Source of the DNA: Lewinellaceae bacterium
GTDB taxonomy: Bacteria; Bacteroidota; Bacteroidia; Chitinophagales; Saprospiraceae
Direction: 5' to 3'
Assembly (NCBI GenBank): GCA_020636105.1
Contig: JACJYL010000002.1
Span: 992,001-1,056,000, forward strand
DNA: 64,000 nt
The notes beneath the pieces are model-generated. The model was given only the letters and a program-made list of their open reading frames with translations. It was not told the DNA's origin and did no database searches. The position numbers and the translations under genes are program-made. Every line of letters begins with the position of its first letter. Positions within the stretch are counted from its first letter, which is position 1. This document shows, one piece after another, positions 52,236 to 60,895 of the stretch.

Positions 52236-53098
52236 GCCGCAACCACTGAAAAGTAGAGGTTTTGATTTAAGTCCTCAAACTCATTCGGAGTTTGATAACC
52301 AATTGAACTATGCGGTCTGATGGAATTATAAATCTGCCACCATTCCTGCAGCTGTTCATTGAGTTTTGGAATGCTTTGGAACCATTCCAGGTTAAGGCAT
52401 TCCTTTCTCAGTGTTCCATTCAATCGTTCAATAAGTCCATTTTGACTCGGTTTGCCCGGCTGAATAAATCGTAACTCAATTCCGTTTTTTTCTGCCCATT
52501 CTTTCAATTTCTCCGAAATAAATTCCGGACCGTTATCACAACGAATGTAAGCTGGGCATCCGCGCCACTCAATCACTTTATCAAGTACCTCAATCAAGGT
52601 TTTTGCTGTAATGTTGGAATATGCCTCTGTCCAAAGTGCCTTGCGCGAGGATTCGTCCATAATATTGATGATCCGGACTTTTTCCTGCCCCGGACCTACA
52701 ACCCAATCGCTCACAAAATCCATCGCCCAACCTTCATTGACACCATCCGGAGCAAGTAAATCCTGATACTCCCGCCGGATCTTTGATCGCTTGGGAGGCA
52801 ACCTTAGATGCAAATCCTCCTGCTTCCAGACTCGATACACCCGTTTATGATTCCAACCATGGCCCTGGCGACGCAAAAAATAAAATACCATCCAAAAACC
52901 CCACGCAACAAAACGTTTGACCGTCCGGTGCAACAACTCTGCAATCACCGCATCAACCGCTTCCGGACGATGGCCTTGTTTGCGTCGATAATAGGTCTGG
53001 CGTCTAAAGCCCAGTATCCGACATCCTCGTCGTATACTTATCTTATCCTCGTTATTGAAATGATCGATCATTTCTTCCTGGCGTCCTGGGCTTGCCAC
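52232..53098 (-). CDS. IS3 family transposase OrfB (DDE integrase)
   Basis: A 288-residue rve-domain transposase. The N-terminal HTH_21-like part (SIRRGCRILGFRRQTYYRR) is followed by the catalytic core with Asp in WAMDFVSDWV, Asp in RCDNGPEF and Glu in GLIERLNGTLRKE, then the tail WWQIYNSIRPHSSIGYQTP. It overlaps OrfA by 31 bases in another frame, so the active fusion OrfAB is made by -1 frameshifting. The last codons and stop lie beyond the inferred terminal repeat, so the stop seems to be provided by the host flank. Confidence 0.93.
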   Translation of the reverse strand: MASPGRQEEMIDHFNNEDKISIRRGCRILGFRRQTYYRRKQGHRPEAVDAVIAELLHRTVKRFVAWGFWMVFYFLRRQGHGWNHKRVYRVWKQEDLHLRLPPKRSKIRREYQDLLAPDGVNEGWAMDFVSDWVVGPGQEKVRIINIMDESSRKALWTEAYSNITAKTLIEVLDKVIEWRGCPAYIRCDNGPEFISEKLKEWAEKNGIELRFIQPGKPSQNGLIERLNGTLRKECLNLEWFQSIPKLNEQLQEWWQIYNSIRPHSSIGYQTPNEFEDLNQNLYFSVVAA

Positions 53099-53415
53099 TT
53101 TTTTAGCATCTCATATCCTTCGGACAGAATTTCATGGTCTAATCGCAATTCGGCATACATCTTTTTGAGCCGGGCGTTTTCTGCTTCCAGGTCTCGTAAT
53201 CGACGTTTTTCGTCATCCTGCTCAATGGCAAGATCTTTTTTCCACTTATAAAAGGTCGCCGGACTGATCTGATACTTCCGGCAAATGGCTTCTACTGTCT
53301 GACCCGCATCCTGCTCTGCCAGGATCGCCATGCGTTGGGATTCGCTAAAACTACTTTTACGCATCTCTAAATTTTTTGAAAGTTAGTAAATTTTTGCCTA
53401 ACTCTCTACTTATCT
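52247..53415 (-). mobile_element. IS3 family insertion sequence
   Basis: Imperfect ends TGAAAAGTAGAGGTTTTG at the left and, reading inward from the right, AGATAAGTAGAGAGTTAGG. They enclose OrfA and OrfB in about 1.17 kb. Inserted directly after the AbiEii stop codon. A short target duplication could not be identified with confidence. Confidence 0.7.
53068..53364 (-). CDS. IS3 family transposase OrfA
   Basis: A 98-residue helix-turn-helix protein (SFSESQRMAILAEQDAGQTV, AICRKYQISPATFYKWKKD) with a C-terminal leucine-zipper-like coiled coil (LRDLEAENARLKKMYAELRL). It recognises the IS ends and is fused to OrfB by ribosomal frameshifting. Confidence 0.93.
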   Translation of the reverse strand: MRKSSFSESQRMAILAEQDAGQTVEAICRKYQISPATFYKWKKDLAIEQDDEKRRLRDLEAENARLKKMYAELRLDHEILSEGYEMLKKWQAQDARKK

Positions 53416-53635
53416 TTGGGTGCGCGATTTGGGAAGAGGACAAACGATGTAGGGCGCTCCAATAAAAGGACACTGGCTCCTACATTCAACAATCTCCTTC
53501 GCTGGACGGGAAACCCTGGCAGGTATGACTTGATAGGTGTGGATACTTTTAAAAATGAGAAGCCGACCCTCCTGGCACGCAAGGTCAAAAAAGCACGAAT
53601 ATTTAATCTTTTAGGAATAAAATAAAATTGATATT

Positions 53636-53746
53636 ATGAATACTGAATTATCTACGGGACAGGCTTTTATGGCTTATTTGATTTTGGTGATTGTTATTGC
53701 TGTGGGGGTGACGGTTGGGATTGGGGTGAGTAATAAATTGCTTTAG
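53636..53746 (+). CDS. Very small membrane peptide (36 residues)
   Basis: MNTELSTGQAFMAYLILVIV followed by IAVGVTVGIGVSNKLL and a TAG stop. One clear membrane helix with a Gly/Val-rich second half. A 69-codon open frame ends ten bases upstream, but it opens at the IS3 edge and may be accidental. Function unknown; it could be a remnant or a small hydrophobic peptide. Confidence 0.45.
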   Translation: MNTELSTGQAFMAYLILVIVIAVGVTVGIGVSNKLL

Positions 53747-53841
53747 ATAACGGCTGCATCTAAGCTATTTGCGACTGCGTTGGGGTTGCGGGTTGGGTTT
53801 GCCGCAAATAGGCGCAGATGCTTTGTTGGGCATGGTATTTT

Positions 53842-54900
53842 CTAATTACTTTGTTCAAAATTAATTCCTCTTTTAATTAATAAAGTTCGTATAGCGTCAT
53901 CATTAATACTCACGTCATACAATTCACTTTTATAATTATTGGCGGTATCTAAATTCAAGTCCATATCGTTAAAAATATCTGTAATTATCTCTTTATTTGG
54001 TGCAAATGAATTAAAATATATTTTTATAGTTCCTAATGCATTGTTCAAAAGGGATTGTTTATCAATGTTTAAGTTTGGAAATAAATCTACAATTTGATCG
54101 TAAAAGCCATCAATAATATTAAGTAATCTAACAAGTGGATGGGGATGCGAGTATTTTTTTGTATAAAAATCAATTTTTTGTACCTTCTGCTTGAAATTCC
54201 AAGCACCAAAATATGACAATGTCTTTGTTATACAAACACTTCCTAACCCTAAAAATAGTAAACATTTAAAGATATTATCATCTTTAATTTTGTACTCTCG
54301 CTTAACTTCAAAAATATATTTCAGAACTTCCCACATTGCAAACCAATCAGCGTCTAACTCCCAAGCGTGCCTTTTAATATCAAATTCAGATAAGTCCAAA
54401 TTTTCACTTCTATAACTATCAACAATAATTTTTGAACTATTAAACTGTAATATATGCTGAAATTCGTGTCCAAAAGTGAATTGAGTTGAACAATCTAACA
54501 TAAATTTATTAACTCTAAAATTATTGATTTCGTGTAAATCAGCATACCCATCAGTAATACTCACCTCATTTAGATTTACTAATGAAAGTAGTAATATTGA
54601 TATAGATGAGAAGTACTTTTCGTCAAATGCTTCAAACATTTGAATAGCATATCCATTCGTAATTCCTATTATGTTATAGCCTCTTTTGTTTCTGGCAAAA
54701 GCATTGCAAGAGAAATCATTTTTTATATAAAAAAAACAATCCTTCAACTTGTACTGATTTAATTTACCTAAGTATAACCTTTCAAATTCATCCTCAAAAT
54801 GTTTGTACTTGGTTAACAACTCATCATCTAAATCTTGATAATCAAAAGGGTCATCTATGATTTTATATTTTGCGAGTTTGTGTATGTGTTTTGAGTCCAT
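53842..54900 (-). CDS. Zincin-type metallopeptidase domain protein, unknown family
   Basis: A 352-residue protein from MDSKHIHKLAKY; an ATG 14 codons upstream is possible. It has the zinc-protease signature HEFQH (145-149) in FTFGHEFQHILQFN and the downstream ELDAD (181-185) in HAWELDADWFAMW, which supplies the third ligand. This resembles ImmA/IrrE- and M48-like zincins, but the rest is unfamiliar. No signal peptide; one hydrophobic stretch at about 210-228. AT-rich, in the island. Possibly a regulatory protease or a defence effector; function not assigned. Confidence 0.7.
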   Translation of the reverse strand: MDSKHIHKLAKYKIIDDPFDYQDLDDELLTKYKHFEDEFERLYLGKLNQYKLKDCFFYIKNDFSCNAFARNKRGYNIIGITNGYAIQMFEAFDEKYFSSISILLLSLVNLNEVSITDGYADLHEINNFRVNKFMLDCSTQFTFGHEFQHILQFNSSKIIVDSYRSENLDLSEFDIKRHAWELDADWFAMWEVLKYIFEVKREYKIKDDNIFKCLLFLGLGSVCITKTLSYFGAWNFKQKVQKIDFYTKKYSHPHPLVRLLNIIDGFYDQIVDLFPNLNIDKQSLLNNALGTIKIYFNSFAPNKEIITDIFNDMDLNLDTANNYKSELYDVSINDDAIRTLLIKRGINFEQSN

Positions 54901-55028
54901 AATCTTTTGCGTTGTTTTTTTGTTTGGTCTTCTCATTATCATGCCAAACGTGGGGCTTGCCGCCTGTGCCGCCCAGCGAGGGTAATATAATAAGCGTATC
55001 GGGTCGAGTGAGTAATCGGTTCTTGTGA

Positions 55029-55415
55029 TCAGTTAATCCGGGGATCAATATCACCAGATTGCTCAAACATCACGGTTTCATCCAGGTATTCTATGACCGT
55101 CCTATTCTGCCGGAACTCAGACATAAATGATTTAGCGAGATCCTCAATTTCATTTTTTAACTGACTTACAGGCAAGGGGAACTTGGGATAATTAATAAAA
55201 CTCAATTTTAAATGTGGTTCAACCTGACCACTTAAAACAATCTTACATTCAGAAACGGAAGCACTCAAATAGATGCCTTTATTTTTTATCAGATCTTCCT
55301 GATAATTTTGAACAAACCGGATTATTTGAGGCTGACTTATTTTAACCTGTTCGTAGCCGGACTCTAATCCAATGGTGATGGTTGCCGAAAAAGGGTTTAT
55401 GGATTTTTTTATCAT
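55029..55415 (-). CDS. Conserved hypothetical protein
   Basis: A 128-residue soluble protein without known motifs. Alternating strands and one long helix (LPVSQLKNEIEDLAKSFMSE). It shows moderate codon character and an acidic C-terminus (MFEQSGDIDPRIN). I do not recognise it. It is followed 75 bases upstream by the HNH gene on the same strand and may be in one transcript with it. Confidence 0.55.
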   Translation of the reverse strand: MIKKSINPFSATITIGLESGYEQVKISQPQIIRFVQNYQEDLIKNKGIYLSASVSECKIVLSGQVEPHLKLSFINYPKFPLPVSQLKNEIEDLAKSFMSEFRQNRTVIEYLDETVMFEQSGDIDPRIN

Positions 55416-55489
55416 AGCCTTATATCAAATGGATTTTTAAATAATCGCCCAAAATAAATCCAGGAGTTGCTCACTTTTAATTAGTTTCC

Positions 55490-56104
55490 CTAAAACAATT
55501 TACCTTGATTTGAAGAATCATTTTTTAAAAGGCTCAAGTCTCCAAACGTTTCCCTTTTTATTTTGGGAATTAGATTTTTAAATATTATCCTTTGTTCTTT
55601 TTGAAATTGTTCAATATTTCCCCAGCGTATTATTCTACTTTTGTAGCCATGATTATCAAACCAAAACTCCTTCATAACTTCCTTTGAAAGTAAAAAATCA
55701 AGGCATTTATTACAAATCGGAAAACTTCCCCTTCCGTGCGTTACCCCTTTATTCAATTTGAACCAGGCATGCCAACTAAATTCATTACAAATTGCACAAA
55801 ACCCACTATGCTTTATCCTTAGATCCACCTCCTCTCGATTAAGAGCAACATGCTTTTTTTTATGGCAATTTTTGCACAACCATTCAATTGCATTGTCGGC
55901 CAAAAGTTTTTCTAACGGCTTTTCATAATCATTTCCGGTGTATTGCCTGTGATGAATTACCCCTATTTTGGAATTCGCATCAGAACCACACTCTTGACAT
56001 TTTTCATTAAATATTTTGGACATTACAGGAGTATTCTCCTTGTGCCATTCAGCCTTTTTCTTGTAATGCAGGTTACTCCTTTTTTCAATATCCTCATTTT
56101 CCAT
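55490..56104 (-). CDS. HNH endonuclease-like zinc protein
   Basis: A 204-residue protein with an HNH-type zinc centre: CxxC (Cys36, Cys39 in EKCQECGS), the His pair 51-52 in GVIHHRQYTG, and a second CxxCH (Cys77, Cys80, His81) in WLCKNCHKKKH. A further Cys-rich part follows (GFCAICNEFSWHAW, FPICNKCLDF). The first module fits the HNH nuclease fold used by many restriction and phage enzymes. No other domain recognised. In the island next to nuclease-like genes, so a defence role is possible but unproven. Confidence 0.75.
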   Translation of the reverse strand: MENEDIEKRSNLHYKKKAEWHKENTPVMSKIFNEKCQECGSDANSKIGVIHHRQYTGNDYEKPLEKLLADNAIEWLCKNCHKKKHVALNREEVDLRIKHSGFCAICNEFSWHAWFKLNKGVTHGRGSFPICNKCLDFLLSKEVMKEFWFDNHGYKSRIIRWGNIEQFQKEQRIIFKNLIPKIKRETFGDLSLLKNDSSNQGKLF

Positions 56105-56251
56105 ATTTGGGTTATTTAAAAAGTTTTGCGTTATTATTCAAGATAATCAATACCTAATCTGTCACTAAAAAAATCTTGTCCCCCCTTCAATGAAAAAATT
56201 TCAAATCCATCACTTATGTCCAAAAAGGTAAAAAGAGTCTATGACCTCCTA

Positions 56252-56887
56252 TCATATGTTTTCTAATTTTCCGTTTTTCACCATAACATAACTCAACCAA
56301 GCAGGCCAGCCTGTTGCATATTTTCCATCGGGTGCTATTTTATCATTTAGGAAAACAAAATCTCCATATGTATAGCCACTTTCAAGTTTCGTTCTAATCT
56401 CAAGCTTACCTTTGTCCGTATCAAGCCATGTGGTATTGTAAAGATTTTTTATTCTATAAATTTCGTCTAATTGTTTTCCTGCAATGTTTGGCAATAAATA
56501 TTTTTTTGTTAGAAAGTTATCAATTTTTTCTATTGAGTTAAGTTCTCCTTCATATTTGTTTTCGTTTACTAAAAAGGCATATTCATTTTTACTATCAACT
56601 TTAAGGGCTAGAATATTTTCATCAAGGAAACCATGTTTAAAAAGATAGCTTTCATCTTTTTTGTCAATTAAGAGCGAATTATTCCCTAAGTATTCCCACT
56701 TTGCCTTCTCTACCCTTCCATTTTGGGAGATAAGCAAATCACTATTTGCTCTAAAAATATAGACAATTTTGGAATTATCTATTTCATCAACCACAACCCA
56801 ATGTTGATTAGTTAAAATTGTTAAGTCATCAAGTTTCTGAGAAAATCTTTGTAGGCTTGGAATTATATCTAAAATGTAAGTTCTCAT
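56252..56887 (-). CDS. Conserved hypothetical protein
   Basis: A 211-residue soluble protein, MRTYILDIIPSLQRFSQKLD, with a central beta-rich part (QNGRVEKAKWEYLGNNSLLI, then KKDESYLFKHGFLDENILAL). I recall similar proteins in other Bacteroidota but no function. AT-rich. It sits just downstream (in the transcription direction) of a short integrase 3' end fragment, as first gene of one of the modules. Confidence 0.6.
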   Translation of the reverse strand: MRTYILDIIPSLQRFSQKLDDLTILTNQHWVVVDEIDNSKIVYIFRANSDLLISQNGRVEKAKWEYLGNNSLLIDKKDESYLFKHGFLDENILALKVDSKNEYAFLVNENKYEGELNSIEKIDNFLTKKYLLPNIAGKQLDEIYRIKNLYNTTWLDTDKGKLEIRTKLESGYTYGDFVFLNDKIAPDGKYATGWPAWLSYVMVKNGKLENI

Positions 56888-57119
56888 ATTTGTATTTCAT
56901 TTATACCAGACGAATTTATAACCACTTTAAATAATCTATTCCCCATCTAAAAGGCTTGCATTTCAAAAAAATTTAAATGTTATGATATTTCGTAAGGAGA
57001 TTAAATCAATATTTCTATAATAGGGGTACGAATTATCCACCTAAATGTTTTGAATTTTTCATAAAATTTGAAGCAAAGATTTGAATAGATACCAAGACTA
57101 ATAAAAAAAGATATTTCCT

Positions 57120-57209
57120 AAAATACTCCAAATCCTTAGCCACTAGCGCCGAATCCAGTCCCGAAGCCCGCAAATAACTCCTCAAGGTTCTAATATCCGT
57201 CCATCCCAA
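57120..57209 (-). pseudogene. Integrase 3' end fragment 1 (30 codons)
   Basis: Minus-strand reading LGWTDIRTLRSYLRASGLDS then ALVAKDLEYF, against the end of the intact integrase (LGGWTDIRTLRIYLRASGLD...DLEFF). It keeps the catalytic Tyr position. The similarity starts abruptly at 57209, less than 30 bases from the stop of the neighbouring gene, and no start codon belongs to it. Confidence 0.85.
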
Positions 57210-57237
57210 GGAATACACTAATATTCCTGAATGAGTT

Positions 57238-58266
57238 TTAATTCTTCATCATAAAAACCTGATAACTCAAAGGCTCAAATAAAAAATACGGATCCAAAGT
57301 TGGATTCGGGATAATTTCAACCTTAGGCTCTTTGCCCAAACAATCCGCTACCAATAATATTTTAAAATTTTCTTTTATTTTTTTTGCAGCCCTCAGTTCG
57401 TTGCTGGTCATTATAAAGTTATTAAATCGCTTTCCCGCTGTCGATTTAACCTCTATGCAGATTTGTTCTCCTGCAAGGTTTTCATAGGAAATATCGTAGC
57501 CTGGAGTTTCTCCGATATTTGCATGCCAAACAAGCGTTTCAAGTTTGATATCATTAATGTTTGATCTAATAAATTTTAAGGCAATTTCTTCACCTCTGTC
57601 ACCTACCTTTTTTGATTCTTGGGAGAACCGGGGACTACTTGATGAGCTATCCCTTACAAGTTGGTTATTCTTTTCATACCAATTCATCAATTCAACCTCC
57701 GATTCTTTTGGGATTATTTCTTCTAAAACCGGATATTCAGCAAGTGGTTTTTTAATTTCATCCCAAGATTTAGTTGTGAATTGATCGGCATCAAGTCCTG
57801 GATCACCAAGTTTCAAACCTATATTTTCAAATAAATCTTCATTAATTTCCCAATCAAGTATTTGCCATTGAAATTGTACTGGCTTTTCTGCATCTGGATT
57901 ATGTGATTCATAAGCGAGTTTTCCGAGATAGGTATACTTATCATTTGAGTTTGTCCTAAGCAGTAAGAAAATGTTGTTTTTGTTATGGTCGTGATTTATG
58001 AATTGGCTGATCTGAGGATCTTTCAGTTTTTGACCTGGTTTGCTTTGCCAAGTTAAAATTCCATCTTCAGTAATACCTTCTTTAAAAGTATGCCCTGCCT
58101 CGGTAGTGCCAAAAGTTACAAAAAAAATAAAGTCCCCTTTTTTTTCAGGGATAGAAACTATCCCATGTAATCCCCATTTTCCAGCTCCTCTCACAAAGAG
58201 GGAATCAGGAGAATATAAATTGTGTATTTCTTCCCTGGTGTAACTTTTATATCTTTTTAATTCCAT
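57238..58266 (-). CDS. DUF3427-like / DUF3883 (PD-(D/E)XK) nuclease-like protein
   Basis: A 342-residue protein. Residues about 5-140 resemble the DUF3427 domain (SYTREEIHNLYSP, NNIFLLLRTNSNDKYTYLGK, KPVQFQWQILDW). Residues about 220-320 match DUF3883, a PD-(D/E)XK-like fold: GDRGEEIALKFI (Glu226/227), GYDISYENLAGE (Asp258) and CIEVKST (Glu272, Lys274). A Ser-rich linker joins them. Single-chain proteins of this sort are found in restriction or defence contexts. Its 3' end lies 28 bases from an integrase fragment. A role as a defence nuclease is inference. Confidence 0.75.
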   Translation of the reverse strand: MELKRYKSYTREEIHNLYSPDSLFVRGAGKWGLHGIVSIPEKKGDFIFFVTFGTTEAGHTFKEGITEDGILTWQSKPGQKLKDPQISQFINHDHNKNNIFLLLRTNSNDKYTYLGKLAYESHNPDAEKPVQFQWQILDWEINEDLFENIGLKLGDPGLDADQFTTKSWDEIKKPLAEYPVLEEIIPKESEVELMNWYEKNNQLVRDSSSSSPRFSQESKKVGDRGEEIALKFIRSNINDIKLETLVWHANIGETPGYDISYENLAGEQICIEVKSTAGKRFNNFIMTSNELRAAKKIKENFKILLVADCLGKEPKVEIIPNPTLDPYFLFEPLSYQVFMMKN

Positions 58267-58386
58267 AGATAGTTATCTACAATTATTTGATAAAGAATCA
58301 ATTTAAACAATTAATTCTAGTTTTGATTGATCTCATTTTTCGAGAGTGGCCACATCCAAATCAATAAAGAACTAAAGATTTGGGTT

Positions 58387-59328
58387 TTATATTGAACAAT
58401 TATCTTTCTCCCAATCATAATTATCAAGGGAACTAGGAGGTAAATACTTTTCGTTATCATACCATATTGGTTCCCTTTCTATAATGTAGAATCTTTTCAC
58501 TCCTTCCTCATATAATATGTTATACCCATATTGTGCAACTAATATAATTACTAACCCTCCGATAGAGTTTATTAAATTTTCAATAGAGGCTGAAGGTAAA
58601 TGTTTCTCTCTATCATGTTTTATATGGTTATAGGAATTATACCATTCTAAACTTTTAGTAGGAGCTGATGGCTTCCATTTATCGAAGGGGCTGATCACTC
58701 CTAGATCAGGGAAATTTCTAAATCGAATCTTATATTGATCTAGTTTTAATATTGGATTTAATTTCACATAATCCTTTGTTGTATATGTTTGTACATTCGG
58801 ACTATATGAATTAGAGGTCAAAATACCTTTCCATTGCGCTTCTAGTTCTGTACAACATAGTATTATCAAATTTCTTATTTCATTTCCGTAAACAGGCAAA
58901 TTCTTTAAATCAAATTGAATCACACGTGATAATTTCAAAAGTGCATCTGTAATGAAAGAAACTTGGTTAATAGAATCAAAATAGACCTTATGATCAAAAG
59001 GTGGGGTAATATGTGGTTTGTCTTCAATGTAAGGAAGCAAAAATAAAATATGCTGTATTTCAAGAACTGGCCTGAAAATTCTATCAAAATATTTTCCAGG
59101 TGACAAACTAGACTTAACTATAGTGAATTCAATTTCATCCTTTGTGAATAGTAATTCATGTCTATGGATATTGACCAACTCTTCTATTTGGGTCGAATCA
59201 GGATCATTTACATCGAGGTCAATACTTGCTTTTCCAGTTTGATTGTATGGCTTAGAAATTCTACTTTTCTCGACATTTATTACATTCCTTATTTCAGAAT
59301 TACTGGCAATAATTATATAGCTTTCCAT
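58387..59328 (-). CDS. Hypothetical protein with HEPN-like C-terminal pattern
   Basis: A 313-residue soluble protein. The N-terminal half is unrecognised. The C-terminal half is helical with RNLIILCCTELEAQWKG and YNSYNHIKHDREKHLPSAS, a combination that recalls HEPN-like or ribonuclease-associated families, but the RxxxxH motif is not textbook. AT-rich. It precedes the DUF3427-DUF3883 gene on the same strand by about 120 bases and may be in one module with it. Confidence 0.55.
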   Translation of the reverse strand: MESYIIIASNSEIRNVINVEKSRISKPYNQTGKASIDLDVNDPDSTQIEELVNIHRHELLFTKDEIEFTIVKSSLSPGKYFDRIFRPVLEIQHILFLLPYIEDKPHITPPFDHKVYFDSINQVSFITDALLKLSRVIQFDLKNLPVYGNEIRNLIILCCTELEAQWKGILTSNSYSPNVQTYTTKDYVKLNPILKLDQYKIRFRNFPDLGVISPFDKWKPSAPTKSLEWYNSYNHIKHDREKHLPSASIENLINSIGGLVIILVAQYGYNILYEEGVKRFYIIEREPIWYDNEKYLPPSSLDNYDWEKDNCSI

Positions 59329-59375
59329 TTACCATGTTTTTATTGTTCCGATTAAGAAACTGAACATAAAAAAAA

Positions 59376-59536
59376 TTACATAAAAAACTCCAAATCCTTA
59401 GCCACCAAAGCCGAATCCAACCCCGAAGCCCGCAAATAAGTCCTCAAAGTCCTAATATCGGTCCATCCACCGAGATCTGCAATTATTTTAACCGAAGCAT
59501 TTTGCGGGGCTAAATTTGTGGCAGCGCTGCGCCTGG
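59376..59536 (-). pseudogene. Integrase 3' end fragment 2 (53 codons)
   Basis: Minus-strand reading RRSAATNLAPQNASVKIIAD, then LGGWTDIRTLRTYLRASGLD and SALVAKDLEFFM plus stop. About 95% identical in bases to the end of the intact integrase at 62796 and includes the HxxR-side Arg and the catalytic Tyr. At 59536-59538 the identity ends exactly where an island family 1 hairpin repeat begins. Confidence 0.9.
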
Positions 59537-59537
59537 T

Positions 59538-59603
59538 GTCTGAAGCATGTCGCTCTATAATAGCTTTGACCGGAATATGCCTGTAAGGCTTATTGCCTGA
59601 ACG
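59538..59603 (+). repeat. Island hairpin repeat family 1, copy D (inverted relative to A-C)
   Basis: CTGAAGCATGTCGCTCTATA, ATAGCTTTGACCGGAATATG and CCTGTAAGGCTTATTGCCTG. Joined directly to the integrase fragment. Confidence 0.75.
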
Positions 59604-59629
59604 TTTGGAATTTTTTCACCTTGGATCTT

Positions 59630-59765
59630 CGGAATAATAATGGATATATTGATATGTGATGCGAAGTTGGGTATTTTTGGGGGGGGGATATGATGAGAGT
59701 AATGGGGCGAAGCTTCAAGCTTCATTCATCGGCCTTTTTTGAGGGTTTACTTCGGCCATCGGGAG
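59630..59765 (-). repeat. Island repeat family 2, inverted partial copy
   Basis: On the minus strand CCCGATGGCCGAAGTAAACC, GCTTCGCCCC, CACATATCAATATATCCATT and ATTCCGAAGATCC, as in 47203-47395. A run of nine G lies at 59679-59687. Confidence 0.7.
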
Positions 59766-59845
59766 GTAATATACCAAAGAAGCATTGCTAGTAAATAGAA
59801 GGCACCAACAATAAAATTTTCAGCAATCAAATTTGAACTATTCAT
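59747..59845 (-). CDS. Possible tiny membrane peptide (32 residues)
   Basis: MNSSNLIAENFIVGAFYLLA followed by MLLWYITSRWPK and a stop. One membrane helix; the last codons fall in the family 2 repeat. Coding status is uncertain. Confidence 0.25.
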   Translation of the reverse strand: MNSSNLIAENFIVGAFYLLAMLLWYITSRWPK

Positions 59846-59997
59846 TTAATTTTTAATTATGGAATAACAAATAATGTACATATTTAGGCTTTAATCTTAG
59901 TCCCTTTTCCAGTCTTCTATTGACATAATTACAAAAAAATATTCGTAATTTTGTCTTAATCCTTAGCTGTTTCAGAAAGGTTGCTTTGATCAATGGC

Positions 59998-60558
59998 TCA
60001 AGATTGCATCATCCAGTATATAACAACCATTAATATGTAAGCCAAAAAAAATCTGCCATTTTTACTTATTACACCATCTTCATCATCAAAATAATTTTTC
60101 TCTGGAAATTCTTTTTGCCATTGGTATTTAACTAAATAAGTAAAAATAAAAATAGTAGAAACATTAACAATTAAACCAATTACTCTTTTACCCCAAATTG
60201 TAATATTTGTGAATTCTGCAAGAGGACTTTTTATTAACCAGTCAATATTGAAAATAAATATCCATGCAAAAAATAATGCAATTGTAAAAGAATAAATCAT
60301 TGCGGGGCCTTCCCCATAAGAATCCACAATTACGAATAATTTTGCCAAAAAATTGCCTACAAATACAACCATTAATGTTAACAAAATAAATGAAAAACCT
60401 ATATTTGAAAAACTAATATTTTGATGTGCTAATTCGAGTCCACTAGGAGTCATTTCGCTCCAAAAAGTGATTGCGAAATTAATTATTGTTAGTAGACTTG
60501 CAATTAAATTTATTGGAGACTTAAATTCTGTTTTTATTGATTCATTGAGGTAATTCAT
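59998..60558 (-). CDS. Membrane protein of unknown function
   Basis: A 186-residue protein with about five hydrophobic segments (near residues 15-35, 50-75, 88-110, 125-143, 168-184) and a charged loop QWQKEFPEKNYFDDEDG. No family recognised. AT-rich, in the module between integrase fragments 2 and 3, downstream of the TPR gene on the same strand. Confidence 0.6.
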   Translation of the reverse strand: MNYLNESIKTEFKSPINLIASLLTIINFAITFWSEMTPSGLELAHQNISFSNIGFSFILLTLMVVFVGNFLAKLFVIVDSYGEGPAMIYSFTIALFFAWIFIFNIDWLIKSPLAEFTNITIWGKRVIGLIVNVSTIFIFTYLVKYQWQKEFPEKNYFDDEDGVISKNGRFFLAYILMVVIYWMMQS

Positions 60559-60895
60559 AAAGTATCATATTCACATGTTTTTAAAGAATCACGAATTAGA
60601 AAAAAGACTACAAATCCATCTACGAAAACCACTATCTTTCAAGCTCCAAAATAACCATGTTTTATTTGCATTCGTCAACTTTATCTAGGATAATAAATTA
60701 ATAATCCATTATAATATCCGTAGCCTACATTCCCATTAACTAATATTGGAAAAACTCAAACATAAGACCATCCCAAGAAGTTTTTTCACTCTTTTTCTAA
60801 ACCTAGAAAGGTTGGTTTACATTATTCGATTATTTTGAAAGTTTTTGGTAATAACAGCCTTTTTGTATAAACTTGATTTATTACATTTCCCATAA
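60559..60895. other. Intergenic region, nothing recognised
   Basis: AT-rich spacer between the TPR and membrane-protein genes. No coding frame, no strong hairpin and no repeat seen. Confidence 0.5.

Noticed and set aside
53416..53625. 69-codon open frame right after the IS3 element
   Set aside because: It starts with TTG exactly at the IS boundary and its protein matches nothing I know. It may be a truncated 3' end of a host gene but is not supported enough to annotate.
57033..57218. 61-residue frame as an independent gene
   Set aside because: Its first half is the integrase 3' end fragment and the rest is read-through into AT-rich spacer.
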